The position numbers and the translations under genes were made by a program. Shown piece after piece: positions 1 through 6,482 of a DNA stretch of 30,557 bases; within the stretch, counting starts at the first letter, position 1; each line of letters starts with the position of its first letter. Location of the stretch: positions 1 through 30,557 of IMG/VR virus record IMGVR_UViG_3300007734_000559; one strand, written 5' to 3'. This DNA comes from a virus. A model generated the notes under the pieces. The model saw only the letters and a program-made list of their open reading frames with translations. It made no database searches and had not been told where the DNA came from.

Positions 1-1118
1 GGGTCGGTCTTGTAGCTGTAGAGCGTCAGCTCGTCGATGGTGTGCGTGCATCGAGGGTGAACGATGATGTCATGCGACTTGAGAAACTCGACGCCTTCCT
101 CGACGGAGCGCGGCCCCTTGACGGCGGGCATAATCTTGCCGAAGCCGTTGCGGCGCATGTGGCTAATCGTCTCGGGGCGCGCGGAGTCGGCGACGATAGG
201 CCAGCGCTCCGACTCGGGAATCGTCAGGAAAAGCGCGGGCGTATCGACAATCTCGCAGCCAACGGAATACACTTCGTAGTCAATGTATAGTTTACGTCCT
301 ACGACGTGGCAGCGCACGAGCGTCGTCGGGTCGACTGCAAATCCCCAGTCAGCACCGAAGCGATGAACGGCATCGGCGGGCGCGTCGAACTCTTCAATCT
401 GCCAGTTGCGAAACACCCGCGATTCGCTGTTGCGAAGATATTCTCCGCGCCATACGTGCGCGTACTTGTCTGGGTCGCGGCGCTTGTCGTACTCGAGTTC
501 GGCCTTGAGCACGTCGGGAAACCATGGATTGTCGCTGTAGTTGACGCGCACCACGGCGGCATCGTGCGGCGGCGTGTTGCCGCGCAAGAGCGCGTCCACC
601 GGGTCGGTCGATTGCGAGGGGTTCCAGGAAAACCAAAGCTCAGAGCCAGGGCGACGAATCGTCGGTCGGAGCAGGTCCAGCGAGCGCTGGCTCAGCGATT
701 GCGCCTCCTCGACCCATGCGCAGTCGTACCCTTCCAGGCTCTTAATCGAGTCCGCCGTGTGGTTCTGCATTCCTTGGAAGATGATTTTCCCAGTTCCTTT
801 CCTGGATTTAATCACTGACTCTTGAATCTCGAAATAGTGCGAGACGCCGAGCGATTCGATCTTGTTTTCAAGAAGTCTTTTGACTGACTGCCCAAGAGAC
901 TTTTGGATCTCGCGCACGCAAACGGTCGAACGGTTGGCATCGAGCACGTGAGCCTCGACGAGCGCCTCAGCGAACGCATGGCTCTTGCCGCTTCCGCGCC
1001 CGCCCCAGGCGCCCTTGTAGCGAGCTTTGCCGAGCAGAGGGAGCATCCATCGGGGCGTATCGATGCGGAGCGTCCTAGCGTCATCCTGGCGCGACTGTTT
1101 GGCAATACTAGCCGCCAT
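1..1118 (-). CDS. terL: Terminase large subunit (partial, C-terminus beyond window edge)
   Basis: ATPase-nuclease motor that packages phage DNA into the prohead through the portal. The frame is open from an ATG at 1118 to the left edge (372 codons seen). The ATPase half shows a Walker A, GGRGSGKS at residues 39-46, and a Walker B-like CAWVEEAQ at 133-140. The nuclease half shows RNase H-fold acidic residues in FGADWGF (D257) and VADSARPE (D311). This pattern fits the Terminase_3/PBSX-type large subunits. The start overlaps the terS stop by 11 nt, so the two are probably translationally coupled. Only the last few tens of residues should be missing. The next gene in this direction would be expected to be portal, outside the window. 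Confidence 0.94.
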   Translation of the reverse strand, partial: MAASIAKQSRQDDARTLRIDTPRWMLPLLGKARYKGAWGGRGSGKSHAFAEALVEAHVLDANRSTVCVREIQKSLGQSVKRLLENKIESLGVSHYFEIQESVIKSRKGTGKIIFQGMQNHTADSIKSLEGYDCAWVEEAQSLSQRSLDLLRPTIRRPGSELWFSWNPSQSTDPVDALLRGNTPPHDAAVVRVNYSDNPWFPDVLKAELEYDKRRDPDKYAHVWRGEYLRNSESRVFRNWQIEEFDAPADAVHRFGADWGFAVDPTTLVRCHVVGRKLYIDYEVYSVGCEIVDTPALFLTIPESERWPIVADSARPETISHMRRNGFGKIMPAVKGPRSVEEGVEFLKSHDIIVHPRCTHTIDELTLYSYKTD

Positions 1119-1509
1119 CGGGCTTGCCTGCCTTGGCGGCTGCATCGACAATCACGCGCTCGATGCGCGAGAGCTCGAGCGGCCCGCCGTCCGCGCCCGT
1201 AATCTCGTGACGCTCGGTCTCGCGCCAGCGGGCTTGAGTCTTCAGAAAAAAGATGGCCGATGTCGTGTCGCCGCTCAGAGCCTTTTGAATCAACCCTTGG
1301 GCGACCTTCGCGATAACCTTGCTTTTTCCCCGTTTATACAGTTCGCCAATGCTTGGATCGCGCTCTAGGATTGCAAAGAACGTCGTGCGCCCGATGCCGA
1401 AGTAGTCGGCGACTTGCTCAGCGGAGAGAAACGCCGCGAGCGTCTCGACCTCGCCGCGCTGCTTCTCGGTAAGCGTCTTCGCGGGTCGTCCTGCTTTGCC
1501 GTTGGCCAT
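1108..1509 (-). CDS. terS: Terminase small subunit
   Basis: DNA-recognition subunit that brings concatemeric phage DNA to the large subunit. The 133-aa product starts with a basic segment (GKAGRPAK), followed by a helix-turn-helix around residues 28-50 (SAEQVADYFGIGRTTFFAIL) and a helical segment with QGLIQKALSGD, as in many phage small terminases. ATG 1509 is chosen over the GTG three bases upstream because it forms a TGATG junction with the methyltransferase stop and sits behind a GAGGTGA ribosome-binding site. It lies directly before terL. A generic phage HTH protein is the alternative, but the position next to terL argues for terS. Confidence 0.85.
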   Translation of the reverse strand: MANGKAGRPAKTLTEKQRGEVETLAAFLSAEQVADYFGIGRTTFFAILERDPSIGELYKRGKSKVIAKVAQGLIQKALSGDTTSAIFFLKTQARWRETERHEITGADGGPLELSRIERVIVDAAAKAGKPDGG

Positions 1510-2771
1510 CACGTCACCTCGTCGAAGAGCTTACCATCCGATTCGCGCGTCGCTTGCTTCCCGGTGAACTGCTGCCAGCGCTTCACGATGACGTCGACGT
1601 AGCGCGGGTCAAGCTCCATCAGGCGGGCGATGCGGCCTGTCTTCTCGCAGGCAATGAGCGTCGTTCCGCTGCCGCCGAACGGTTCGAGCACCACGTCGCC
1701 GCGGTCGCTGCTGTTGCCGATGCAGTACTCGACAAGCTCGACGGGCTTCATCGTCGGATGCACACCGTTGCGCGCGGGCTTGTCGAAGTTAAGAGTCGAT
1801 GATTGCTTTCGGTCGCCAGTCCACTTGTGCGCCGCGCCAGATTTCCACCCGTAGAAGATTGCTTCGTGCTGGTAGTGGTAATCCGAGCGTCCGAGCACGA
1901 ACGTTGACTTGACCCATGCGAGCGTATGACGCCACACGTCGAGGTCTTTCAGCACCGTGCCGAAACAGTGGAACAGCGGGACCGCCGGGGCCGCTACATA
2001 CCAAGCGGCGCCCTCCTTGCAGGCTGCGAACGCAGCGCCGAGTGCGGCGCGAAGGAAGTCGGTGAGCTCGTCGTCGTCGAGGTCGTCGTTAACGATGCCG
2101 TGAGCCTCGCGCGGTCGCTTCTTTCCGCCATCCCATTCGCGCAGGAAATCTGTCGATTGCTTCACGCCATACGGCGGGTCCGTCCACACGCAGTCCGCCT
2201 TGACGCCCGCCATCAACTCCTCGACCGCATCGACGCTCGTCGAATCCCCGCACATCACCCGATGCTTCCCGAGGAGCCACACGTCGCCAAGAACGGATCG
2301 CGGCTTTGCCGGAGATTCGGGCACCTCGTCTGGGTCGGTCTTGCCTTCTGGGAGCACCTCGGGCGTCAGCGCGTCGATCTCGTCGCCGTCGAACCCCGTC
2401 AACTTCAAGTCAAACCCAAGCTCCCCGAGCTCCCCGAGCTCGAGTGCGAGAAGCTCGGAGTCCCAGCCGGCATTCATGGCTAGCTTGTTGTCGGCGAGGA
2501 CGTAAGCGCGGGTTTTTGCGTCGGACCATCCCTCGGCGACAATCACGGGCACGTTGACCATGCCGAGCTGGCGAGCTGCGAGGAGCCTGCCGTGCCCCGC
2601 AATCACCCCGCCAGCGGGCGACACGAGCACGGGGGTAGTCCAGCCCCATTCGCGAATCGAAGCCGCAAGCTGCGCCACCTGGGCGTCGGAGTGCGTGCGG
2701 GCGTTGCGAGCGTAGGGCGTGAGGCGCTCGATGGCCCACTGCTGCACCCTGTCGGCGGGGTTCGTTTTCAT
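1509..2771 (-). CDS. ParB-like domain fused to a DNA methyltransferase (N6-adenine or N4-cytosine)
   Basis: Likely modifies phage DNA by S-adenosylmethionine-dependent base methylation, protecting it from host restriction or marking it for packaging. Residues 15-130 form a ParB/sulfiredoxin-type domain with VIAGHGRLLAAR around 57-67. Residues 160-420 form an N6_N4_Mtase domain with the catalytic DPPY at 198-201 preceding the SAM-binding FGGSGTT at 365-371, the beta-class order, plus HPTMKP at 339-344. The 420-aa length fits known phage ParB-methyltransferase fusions. ATG 2771 is chosen because it overlaps the upstream stop as ATGA. No restriction partner is visible, so it looks like an orphan enzyme. 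Target sequence unknown. Confidence 0.9.
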   Translation of the reverse strand: MKTNPADRVQQWAIERLTPYARNARTHSDAQVAQLAASIREWGWTTPVLVSPAGGVIAGHGRLLAARQLGMVNVPVIVAEGWSDAKTRAYVLADNKLAMNAGWDSELLALELGELGELGFDLKLTGFDGDEIDALTPEVLPEGKTDPDEVPESPAKPRSVLGDVWLLGKHRVMCGDSTSVDAVEELMAGVKADCVWTDPPYGVKQSTDFLREWDGGKKRPREAHGIVNDDLDDDELTDFLRAALGAAFAACKEGAAWYVAAPAVPLFHCFGTVLKDLDVWRHTLAWVKSTFVLGRSDYHYQHEAIFYGWKSGAAHKWTGDRKQSSTLNFDKPARNGVHPTMKPVELVEYCIGNSSDRGDVVLEPFGGSGTTLIACEKTGRIARLMELDPRYVDVIVKRWQQFTGKQATRESDGKLFDEVT

Positions 2772-3010
2772 GGGGCCACCCGATACCACGTGCCCTTGGT
2801 TTGGCCCAGGCGCTCGACGAGCCCACGGGCGACCGCCTCTCGGAGCGCGTCATACGTAACCGTGCGCCCCCACCCGAGCGCGGCTCGGATAACGGGCGCA
2901 GTCGCGCGACGTTGCCCCAAGGAGGCTGTTTTGATGACCAGGGCGAGGCGAGCTAGGGCGGCGGGGTCAAAGCCGCCCTTTCGCCCGCTAGGGCGCAGCA
3001 CGGGCTTCAC
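2768..3010 (-). CDS. Small winged-helix DNA-binding protein
   Basis: An 80-aa product read from GTG 3010, which overlaps the preceding stop as GTGA and ends in an ATGA junction with the methyltransferase. The N-terminus is basic (RPSGRKGG). The rest looks like a winged helix-turn-helix: a helix with the segment APVIRAALGW, a recognition-helix-like TVTYDALREAVARGLVER, and a wing ending GTWYRVAP. It could regulate the packaging operon or assist the methyltransferase or terminase. A longer reading from further upstream exists, but it would overlap the 38-aa gene in a very arginine-rich, shadow-like stretch. No specific family recognised. Confidence 0.65.
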   Translation of the reverse strand: MKPVLRPSGRKGGFDPAALARLALVIKTASLGQRRATAPVIRAALGWGRTVTYDALREAVARGLVERLGQTKGTWYRVAP

Positions 3011-3123
3011 GGGCCACCGACGGCGGCGACGAGCCCGGCGAGCACGACGAACGAGGCGAAGGTCGCCGTGTAGAGCGCGCCGAGGGCGAGCGCGTCCCTG
3101 ATGAGCCCGCGACGGGGGGCCAT
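3007..3123 (-). CDS. 38-aa predicted single-span membrane protein
   Basis: A very short gene joined to both neighbours: ATG 3123 overlaps the upstream stop as TGATG, and its TGA overlaps the next GTG as GTGA. The product begins with a basic segment (MAPRRGLIRD), followed by about 25 hydrophobic residues (ALYTATFASFVVLAGLVAAV) and a short tail, so one inner-membrane helix with a basic end inside is predicted. No homologue recognised. The exact start/stop coupling is the main reason to believe it; a GC-rich shadow frame is the alternative. Confidence 0.5.
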   Translation of the reverse strand: MAPRRGLIRDALALGALYTATFASFVVLAGLVAAVGGP

Positions 3124-3245
3124 CACGCGACACCCCGCATTCGCAGGCACGCGACGAGGAGGTCGCGCAGCTCGGGGTCGGTGGTGACGGCCAGGAGGCC
3201 GCGGAGGTCGGCGAGGGTTGCGGCGTTGCCGCGGATGCGGATCAC
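3123..3245 (-). CDS. 40-aa leucine-rich small protein
   Basis: Starts at GTG 3245, which overlaps the stop of the ART-like gene as GTGA, and stops in a TGATG junction with the 38-aa membrane protein. The product (VIRIRGNAATLADLRGLLAV, then TTDPELRDLLVACLRMRGVA) looks like two amphipathic helices separated by TTDPE, with no signal peptide or membrane span. Function unknown. A small partner or inhibitor of the adjacent ART-like enzyme is possible, but that rests only on adjacency. Confidence 0.5.
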   Translation of the reverse strand: MIRIRGNAATLADLRGLLAVTTDPELRDLLVACLRMRGVA

Positions 3246-3541
3246 GACGCCACCGAGCAGAGACGCCACGTCGTGTGCTGCGTGCCCGAGCACGTCTCGT
3301 CGAGGTAGCGGACGAGCGCGTAGCCGTCCGCGGCCCAGCCTGCGAGCTCCGCCTTGCGGTCCCCTGGGTAGACGACCATATCGCGGTCTGCCGCCGAGAT
3401 GGCGACGAGGAGCGTATCGCCCTCGACCTCGACCTCGTGGACGTTCGCGCCGTACTCGGCGGCGATCTCAGCGTCGTCCGTGAGGCAGAGCCCGGCGTGC
3501 ATCACGAGTGACTCGTTGTCGGTGCCGTGGAAAAGAATCAT
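3242..3541 (-). CDS. Short ADP-ribosyltransferase-like protein
   Basis: A 99-aa protein resembling the core of ADP-ribosyltransferase/PARP-fold enzymes, which transfer ADP-ribose from NAD+ to a target. It opens with MILFHGTD, matching the H-G-T motif that holds NAD+ (H5), followed by GLCLTDDAEIAAEYG (residues 17-31), the usual continuation in small phage ART-like proteins. An acidic YLDET near residues 79-83 could supply the catalytic glutamate (E82). ATG 3541 is preferred because it puts the HGT strand at the N-terminus; a GTG 18 nt upstream is possible. It heads the packaging operon behind an AT-rich promoter-like tract. Family assignment comes from pattern, so the activity is uncertain. 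Confidence 0.6.
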   Translation of the reverse strand: MILFHGTDNESLVMHAGLCLTDDAEIAAEYGANVHEVEVEGDTLLVAISAADRDMVVYPGDRKAELAGWAADGYALVRYLDETCSGTQHTTWRLCSVAS

Positions 3542-3776
3542 GGGCTCGTTATACACCACGTTTCCACTTCGTGCTAGATAATTCTTCGTGCTTCATATCT
3601 TTTCTTCTTTTTCTCTTTCAACGCACCGCGTAGCACATGCGCCAAACTGGTATCAGTTGCGACGCTGCGTGGCGGTAACTCGTAACCCCTTCTAAAGAAG
3701 GGGGTTACGTTACGTTACCACGCCCTTCGCCTTGCCCCCGTAACCAGTTACCACCAGTTACCGCCCCGTTACGCCG
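3542..3776. other. Intergenic control region between prim-pol and the ART-like gene
   Basis: No convincing gene in this 235-bp stretch. It holds, from left to right on the plus strand, two GCACGAAG direct repeats (minus strand, within about 3569-3596), an AT- and pyrimidine-rich tract near 3592-3622, a perfect AACTG-GTAT-CAGTT palindrome at 3645-3658, an imperfect hairpin at 3682-3708, and the dense GTTAC/GTAAC array. It probably carries the promoter of the packaging operon and may be a replication origin. Confidence 0.6.
3592..3621 (-). promoter_or_regulatory. Candidate sigma-70-type promoter for the ART-methyltransferase-terminase operon
   Basis: On the minus strand a TTGAAA (-35-like, 3621-3616) and a TATGAA (-10-like, 3597-3592) are separated by 18 nt in a purine-rich spacer, about 50 nt upstream of the ART-like start. 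The -10 match is only moderate. Confidence 0.35.
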
Positions 3777-3780
3777 TTAC
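3674..3780. repeat. Array of ten GTTAC/GTAAC pentamers (iteron-like)
   Basis: GTAAC or its complement GTTAC begins at 3675, 3682, 3704, 3709, 3714, 3740, 3747, 3757, 3768 and 3776, i.e. ten copies in 106 bp. Several are extended to GTTACC or AGTTACC. The last copy overlaps the prim-pol stop codon. The right-hand copies are 7-11 bp apart, close to one helical turn, as expected for binding sites of a replication initiator. Copies at 3682 and 3704 form the ends of an imperfect hairpin (3682-3693 with 3696-3708, one bulged base). Confidence 0.7.
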
Positions 3781-5645
3781 CGTAGCCCACACGCCGCCAG
3801 CCTGAGAGCGTTACCGTGGTCGTCATGCGACACGATCCACCCGTGCTCGTGGGCTGTGATGACCTCGGCGGCCAGCAGCTCGGCGATGAGCTTCCCGGAT
3901 GCCGTCGGCTTGCAGACCTGGTTCGCCGACGCTTCGGTCATGCCCATATGCTCGACGAGATACGCCCTTAGCGCGGCTCGCGAGAGGTACGGCGACCCTG
4001 CGCGCTCCTCGGTGCCGCTCGACCACCACGCGCCCTCGAAGACCTTGCGGTGCTTCTCGAGTTTGCCGTCGACCTTCTTTTTCGGCGCTGCGACGGTCTC
4101 TCCCTCGGCGAGCATGAAGACCGCGCCCTTGACCTCTTCGCCGTCGTCGTCGACCCAGCCGAGCGGCACGGGCACGAGCCGCCCAACGAACGGCGTCGGG
4201 GGCTCCGCGTCCTTCATTTTCGCGCAGCTTACCTCGATGGCCCCGTCCTCGCCTTTCGCGACGAGGATTGACGCGTCGAGCGAGGCCTTCCATGCGGAGC
4301 TTCCGCGAGCCCTACCCTTTGCATCCACGTTATGCCCGGTGTGATGATTCAGTATTACCGTGGCCCGAAGCGCGGCGGCAACCACGTTGCAAGCTCCGAA
4401 CATGCCGCGCACGTCGCGCGCGGAATTCTCGTCGCCGCCCATGTGATTGTTTACGGTGTCGACGATAATCGCCTCAACGTCGCCGGACGTGAGCTCGCGC
4501 ACCGCGCGGAGTATCTCCGCCGCGGCGTTAGGTCCGTCGAGGTCGAGGGCCTTGTTCGAGACGAGGAGCTCGTCGAGGTCGGTGCGCCCGTGCAACTTCG
4601 CCCACGCTGCGACGCGCTGGCGGAAGCCAAAGTTACCCTCGCCGCAGAGGTAAGCGACGCAGCCCTTCTTCGCCCGCCGCCCGTGCCAGTCGAGCCCGGC
4701 TGCGATGCGGCACGCCATGTCGAGGGTCACGAACGTTTTGCCAGCGCCGGATTCCCCGAAGACCATCGTGACGCCCGACTCGGGAACCCAGCCCTTGATG
4801 AGCCAGCGAAGCGGCGAAGGCTCCGTTAGGAACGACGACGCGCGGGTCAAAAAATACGCCGCCGAGCGCTCCTCGACAAACACGTCGTCGGCCATCGAAG
4901 CGTTCGCCGCGGTGTCGTGCTCCGCGTCGTAACGCGCGATCGATTCGGCAATTTGCCGCACCTCGGAGGCGGGGAGCGGCACCTCGCATCGCGTCTCGTT
5001 CGCGACGACGATCGCGGCGAGGATCTCCGCGCGAGTCATGCCGTGATGCCGCATCGCCCCGGCGAGCGCGGCGAGGCCCGCGTTGCGATTGCCGGTGATG
5101 AGCTCAGCGCCGACGACGACCGGGGCGCGGGGAGCCGGGCGCAGCCCTTCAAGCCATCGCTCAGAGAGCGCCATCGGGGCGATGCCGTCGAACGGGTCGC
5201 TTGAGATTTCCCAGGTGTACGAGCGCCCCTCGATGCGCGAAGGGAACGCGAGGAAATATCTCCCGTCGCTCAAGAGGTCGATGCCGTCGCGGAGCTTGCA
5301 GCTTTTCACGCCCTCGACGTAGGAGGCAAGATAGTGCTGGCCCCCGCCTGCCGTGAGCTGCACCGCGCCGTCTCCTTGCGCGCCGCGCTCGTCCGTCCAC
5401 GAGCTCCACGAGTCGTCGCCGCCGTTGCGCGGGTCGATGTCGAGGACGACAAGGCCGCTTCGCGACCCTGCGGCGATGGCGATATTCAGGTCGTCTCTGT
5501 CAGCGAACCATCGCGTGATTTGCTCGGGGTCCGTCGATGCGTCGTTAACTCCGTGCGCGCAGGCTGGGAGCTTGCTGTTCGGGAGCACGGGGAGGACCGG
5601 CCAGCCCCAGCTCGCGTAGGCGAGCGCCGCTTCGAGGAGCGTCAC
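3777..5645 (-). CDS. Bifunctional primase-polymerase / RepA-type helicase
   Basis: Probably the phage replication protein: it makes primers and unwinds DNA. The 622-aa product has an N-terminal Prim-Pol domain (about 1-165) with LDIDPR at 68-73 holding the catalytic aspartates and GGGQHYL at 100-106. A PriCT-like helical linker follows (about 180-240). The C-terminal AAA_25/RepA-like ATPase starts near 278 with Walker A GESGAGKT (297-304), Walker B AIIVDT (392-397), and a later NHHTGH. GTG 5645 overlaps the stop of the HTH gene as GTGA, so the two are co-translated. The GTTAC array begins at its stop codon, suggesting it may act there. Helicase polarity and primase activity are inferred from family. 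Confidence 0.9.
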   Translation of the reverse strand: MTLLEAALAYASWGWPVLPVLPNSKLPACAHGVNDASTDPEQITRWFADRDDLNIAIAAGSRSGLVVLDIDPRNGGDDSWSSWTDERGAQGDGAVQLTAGGGQHYLASYVEGVKSCKLRDGIDLLSDGRYFLAFPSRIEGRSYTWEISSDPFDGIAPMALSERWLEGLRPAPRAPVVVGAELITGNRNAGLAALAGAMRHHGMTRAEILAAIVVANETRCEVPLPASEVRQIAESIARYDAEHDTAANASMADDVFVEERSAAYFLTRASSFLTEPSPLRWLIKGWVPESGVTMVFGESGAGKTFVTLDMACRIAAGLDWHGRRAKKGCVAYLCGEGNFGFRQRVAAWAKLHGRTDLDELLVSNKALDLDGPNAAAEILRAVRELTSGDVEAIIVDTVNNHMGGDENSARDVRGMFGACNVVAAALRATVILNHHTGHNVDAKGRARGSSAWKASLDASILVAKGEDGAIEVSCAKMKDAEPPTPFVGRLVPVPLGWVDDDGEEVKGAVFMLAEGETVAAPKKKVDGKLEKHRKVFEGAWWSSGTEERAGSPYLSRAALRAYLVEHMGMTEASANQVCKPTASGKLIAELLAAEVITAHEHGWIVSHDDHGNALRLAACGLR

Positions 5646-5815
5646 TTGCGGGCCTCAAGGTACGCGCTGAGCGCCTGCAGGGTAGAGTGCTTGGGGTCGG
5701 TGTTCTTCCCATCGCGAATCCTTGCGATCGAGTTCGGATGCAGCCCGGTCGCCTCGGCGACGGCATCGAGCCGCCTGTCCTGCAAACGCTCGCGAATCTC
5801 TTGAAAAGTTAGCAT
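5642..5815 (-). CDS. 57-aa XRE/Cro-like helix-turn-helix regulator
   Basis: A small DNA-binding protein with the compact fold of Cro/CI-type regulators. The HTH lies at about residues 16-36 (LDAVAEATGLHPNSIARIRD), followed by GKNTDPKHSTLQALSAYLEA, the usual last helices of this domain. ATG 5815 is chosen because an AAGGAG ribosome-binding site sits 10 nt upstream. The stop overlaps the prim-pol GTG start, so regulator and replication protein form one operon. It faces the plus-strand early operon across a 210-bp region rich in GGAAAAC repeats, its most likely operators. No oligomerisation domain is present, so it looks more like Cro than a full repressor. Confidence 0.8.
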   Translation of the reverse strand: MLTFQEIRERLQDRRLDAVAEATGLHPNSIARIRDGKNTDPKHSTLQALSAYLEARK

Positions 5816-6025
5816 GGTTTCGTTCTCCTTCCCGCGAGTCTACCACGTTGCGTCTTCTACAGCGCGGAAAACTTTTTCCACCTCTGAATGTTAGGGAAAA
5901 CGCAGGGGATAGGGAAAAACGACACGCAGCAGAAAAAAGAACTAGCGCATCGGCGGCGCATGGCTTAGTGTCTCTTCATCGAGCCAAACGGAATCACCCG
6001 ACCGGCGAGACAAACGGAAAACATC
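5816..6025. promoter_or_regulatory. Divergent control region between prim-pol operon and early plus-strand operon
   Basis: No gene seen. The stretch contains a perfect 14-bp dyad GGAAAA-CT-TTTTCC at 5866-5879, TAGGGAAAAC at 5892-5901, TAGGGAAAAAC at 5910-5920 and another GGAAAAC at 6016-6022, just before the first plus-strand ATG. I could not find a convincing sigma-70 promoter pair on either strand here. Confidence 0.55.
5989..6001 (+). repeat. CGGAATCACCCGA leader repeat, copy 1
   Basis: A 13-nt sequence ending 24 nt before the ATG at 6026. It recurs exactly at 6450-6462 before the next gene. Confidence 0.7.
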
Positions 6026-6385
6026 ATGAGCATCTTCGCCACAATCATCACCGACAGCACCGATCACTCAAATGCGCGCATCCGCGCAATCGTCCGAACA
6101 AACGCACACGCCGAGAGCATTCTCTCGGCGGCGGTTGCCGTCATCGTCTCCGCCACTGGGGAGCTTCCGGAGGTCGTCGAAGACGATATCCGGGGCCAGG
6201 CGCAAGGATCGCAGGCGTCAGCCAGCGCTGCAGTGAGGCTGGTGTCCAGCGCCCTTCAGGCAGTGGAGAGCGCGTATACTTCAACGCATCCCATGGCGGG
6301 AGCCGGCGAAGGTCTCGGATCGGCGGCTCCAGTGCTCGATTGCCGCAAGGGGCAAACGATTGCCGAGAGTATTTTGATCGCGTGA
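6026..6385 (+). CDS. Hypothetical early protein, 119 aa
   Basis: First gene of the plus-strand early operon; not recognised. The product is alanine- and isoleucine-rich, with a hydrophobic stretch SILSAAVAVIVSATGE near residues 31-46, an acidic ELPEVVEDD and an Ala/Ser-rich middle that could be helical. The tail ends AESILIA, echoing AESILSA near residue 30. A perfect 8-bp hairpin (GCCGAGAG, loop CATT, 6110-6129) lies in the coding sequence at the first of these, and GCCGAGAG recurs at 6362. The ribosome-binding site is weak (GGAAAA). A terminator-like hairpin follows the gene, so it may be made at a different level from its downstream neighbours. Confidence 0.6.
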   Translation: MSIFATIITDSTDHSNARIRAIVRTNAHAESILSAAVAVIVSATGELPEVVEDDIRGQAQGSQASASAAVRLVSSALQAVESAYTSTHPMAGAGEGLGSAAPVLDCRKGQTIAESILIA

Positions 6386-6404
6386 AAAAAACCGCTCATA
6401 TCCA

Positions 6405-6436
6405 GCCCGCTCCCTCCACCGAGGGGCGGGCATTTT
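6405..6436 (+). terminator. Rho-independent terminator or attenuator after the first early gene
   Basis: GCCCGC(T)CCCTC at 6405-6416 pairs with GAGGGGCGGGC at 6421-6431 (11 bp, one bulged T, loop CACC), followed by A-TTTT. The U tract is short, so partial readthrough is likely. A second small hairpin, GGGTGC-AA-GCACCC, lies at 6437-6450. Confidence 0.55.
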
Positions 6437-6449
6437 GGGTGCAAGCACC

Positions 6450-6462
6450 CGGAATCACCCGA
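6450..6462 (+). repeat. CGGAATCACCCGA leader repeat, copy 2
   Basis: Exact copy of the 13-mer at 5989-6001, ending 20 nt before the ATG at 6483 and following the terminator-like hairpin. A shared promoter or regulator element is possible. Confidence 0.7.
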
Positions 6463-6482
6463 ACGCTTGAAACGAGAATCTC

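Noticed and set aside
306-818. 170-codon plus-strand open frame
   Set aside because: It is antisense to the terL gene, which carries clear Walker A, Walker B and nuclease motifs; the plus frame is Arg/Val-rich with no motif.
2421-2445. Short direct repeat CTCCCCGAG in the methyltransferase gene
   Set aside because: Explained by the coded ELGELGEL helix; no sign of a regulatory role.
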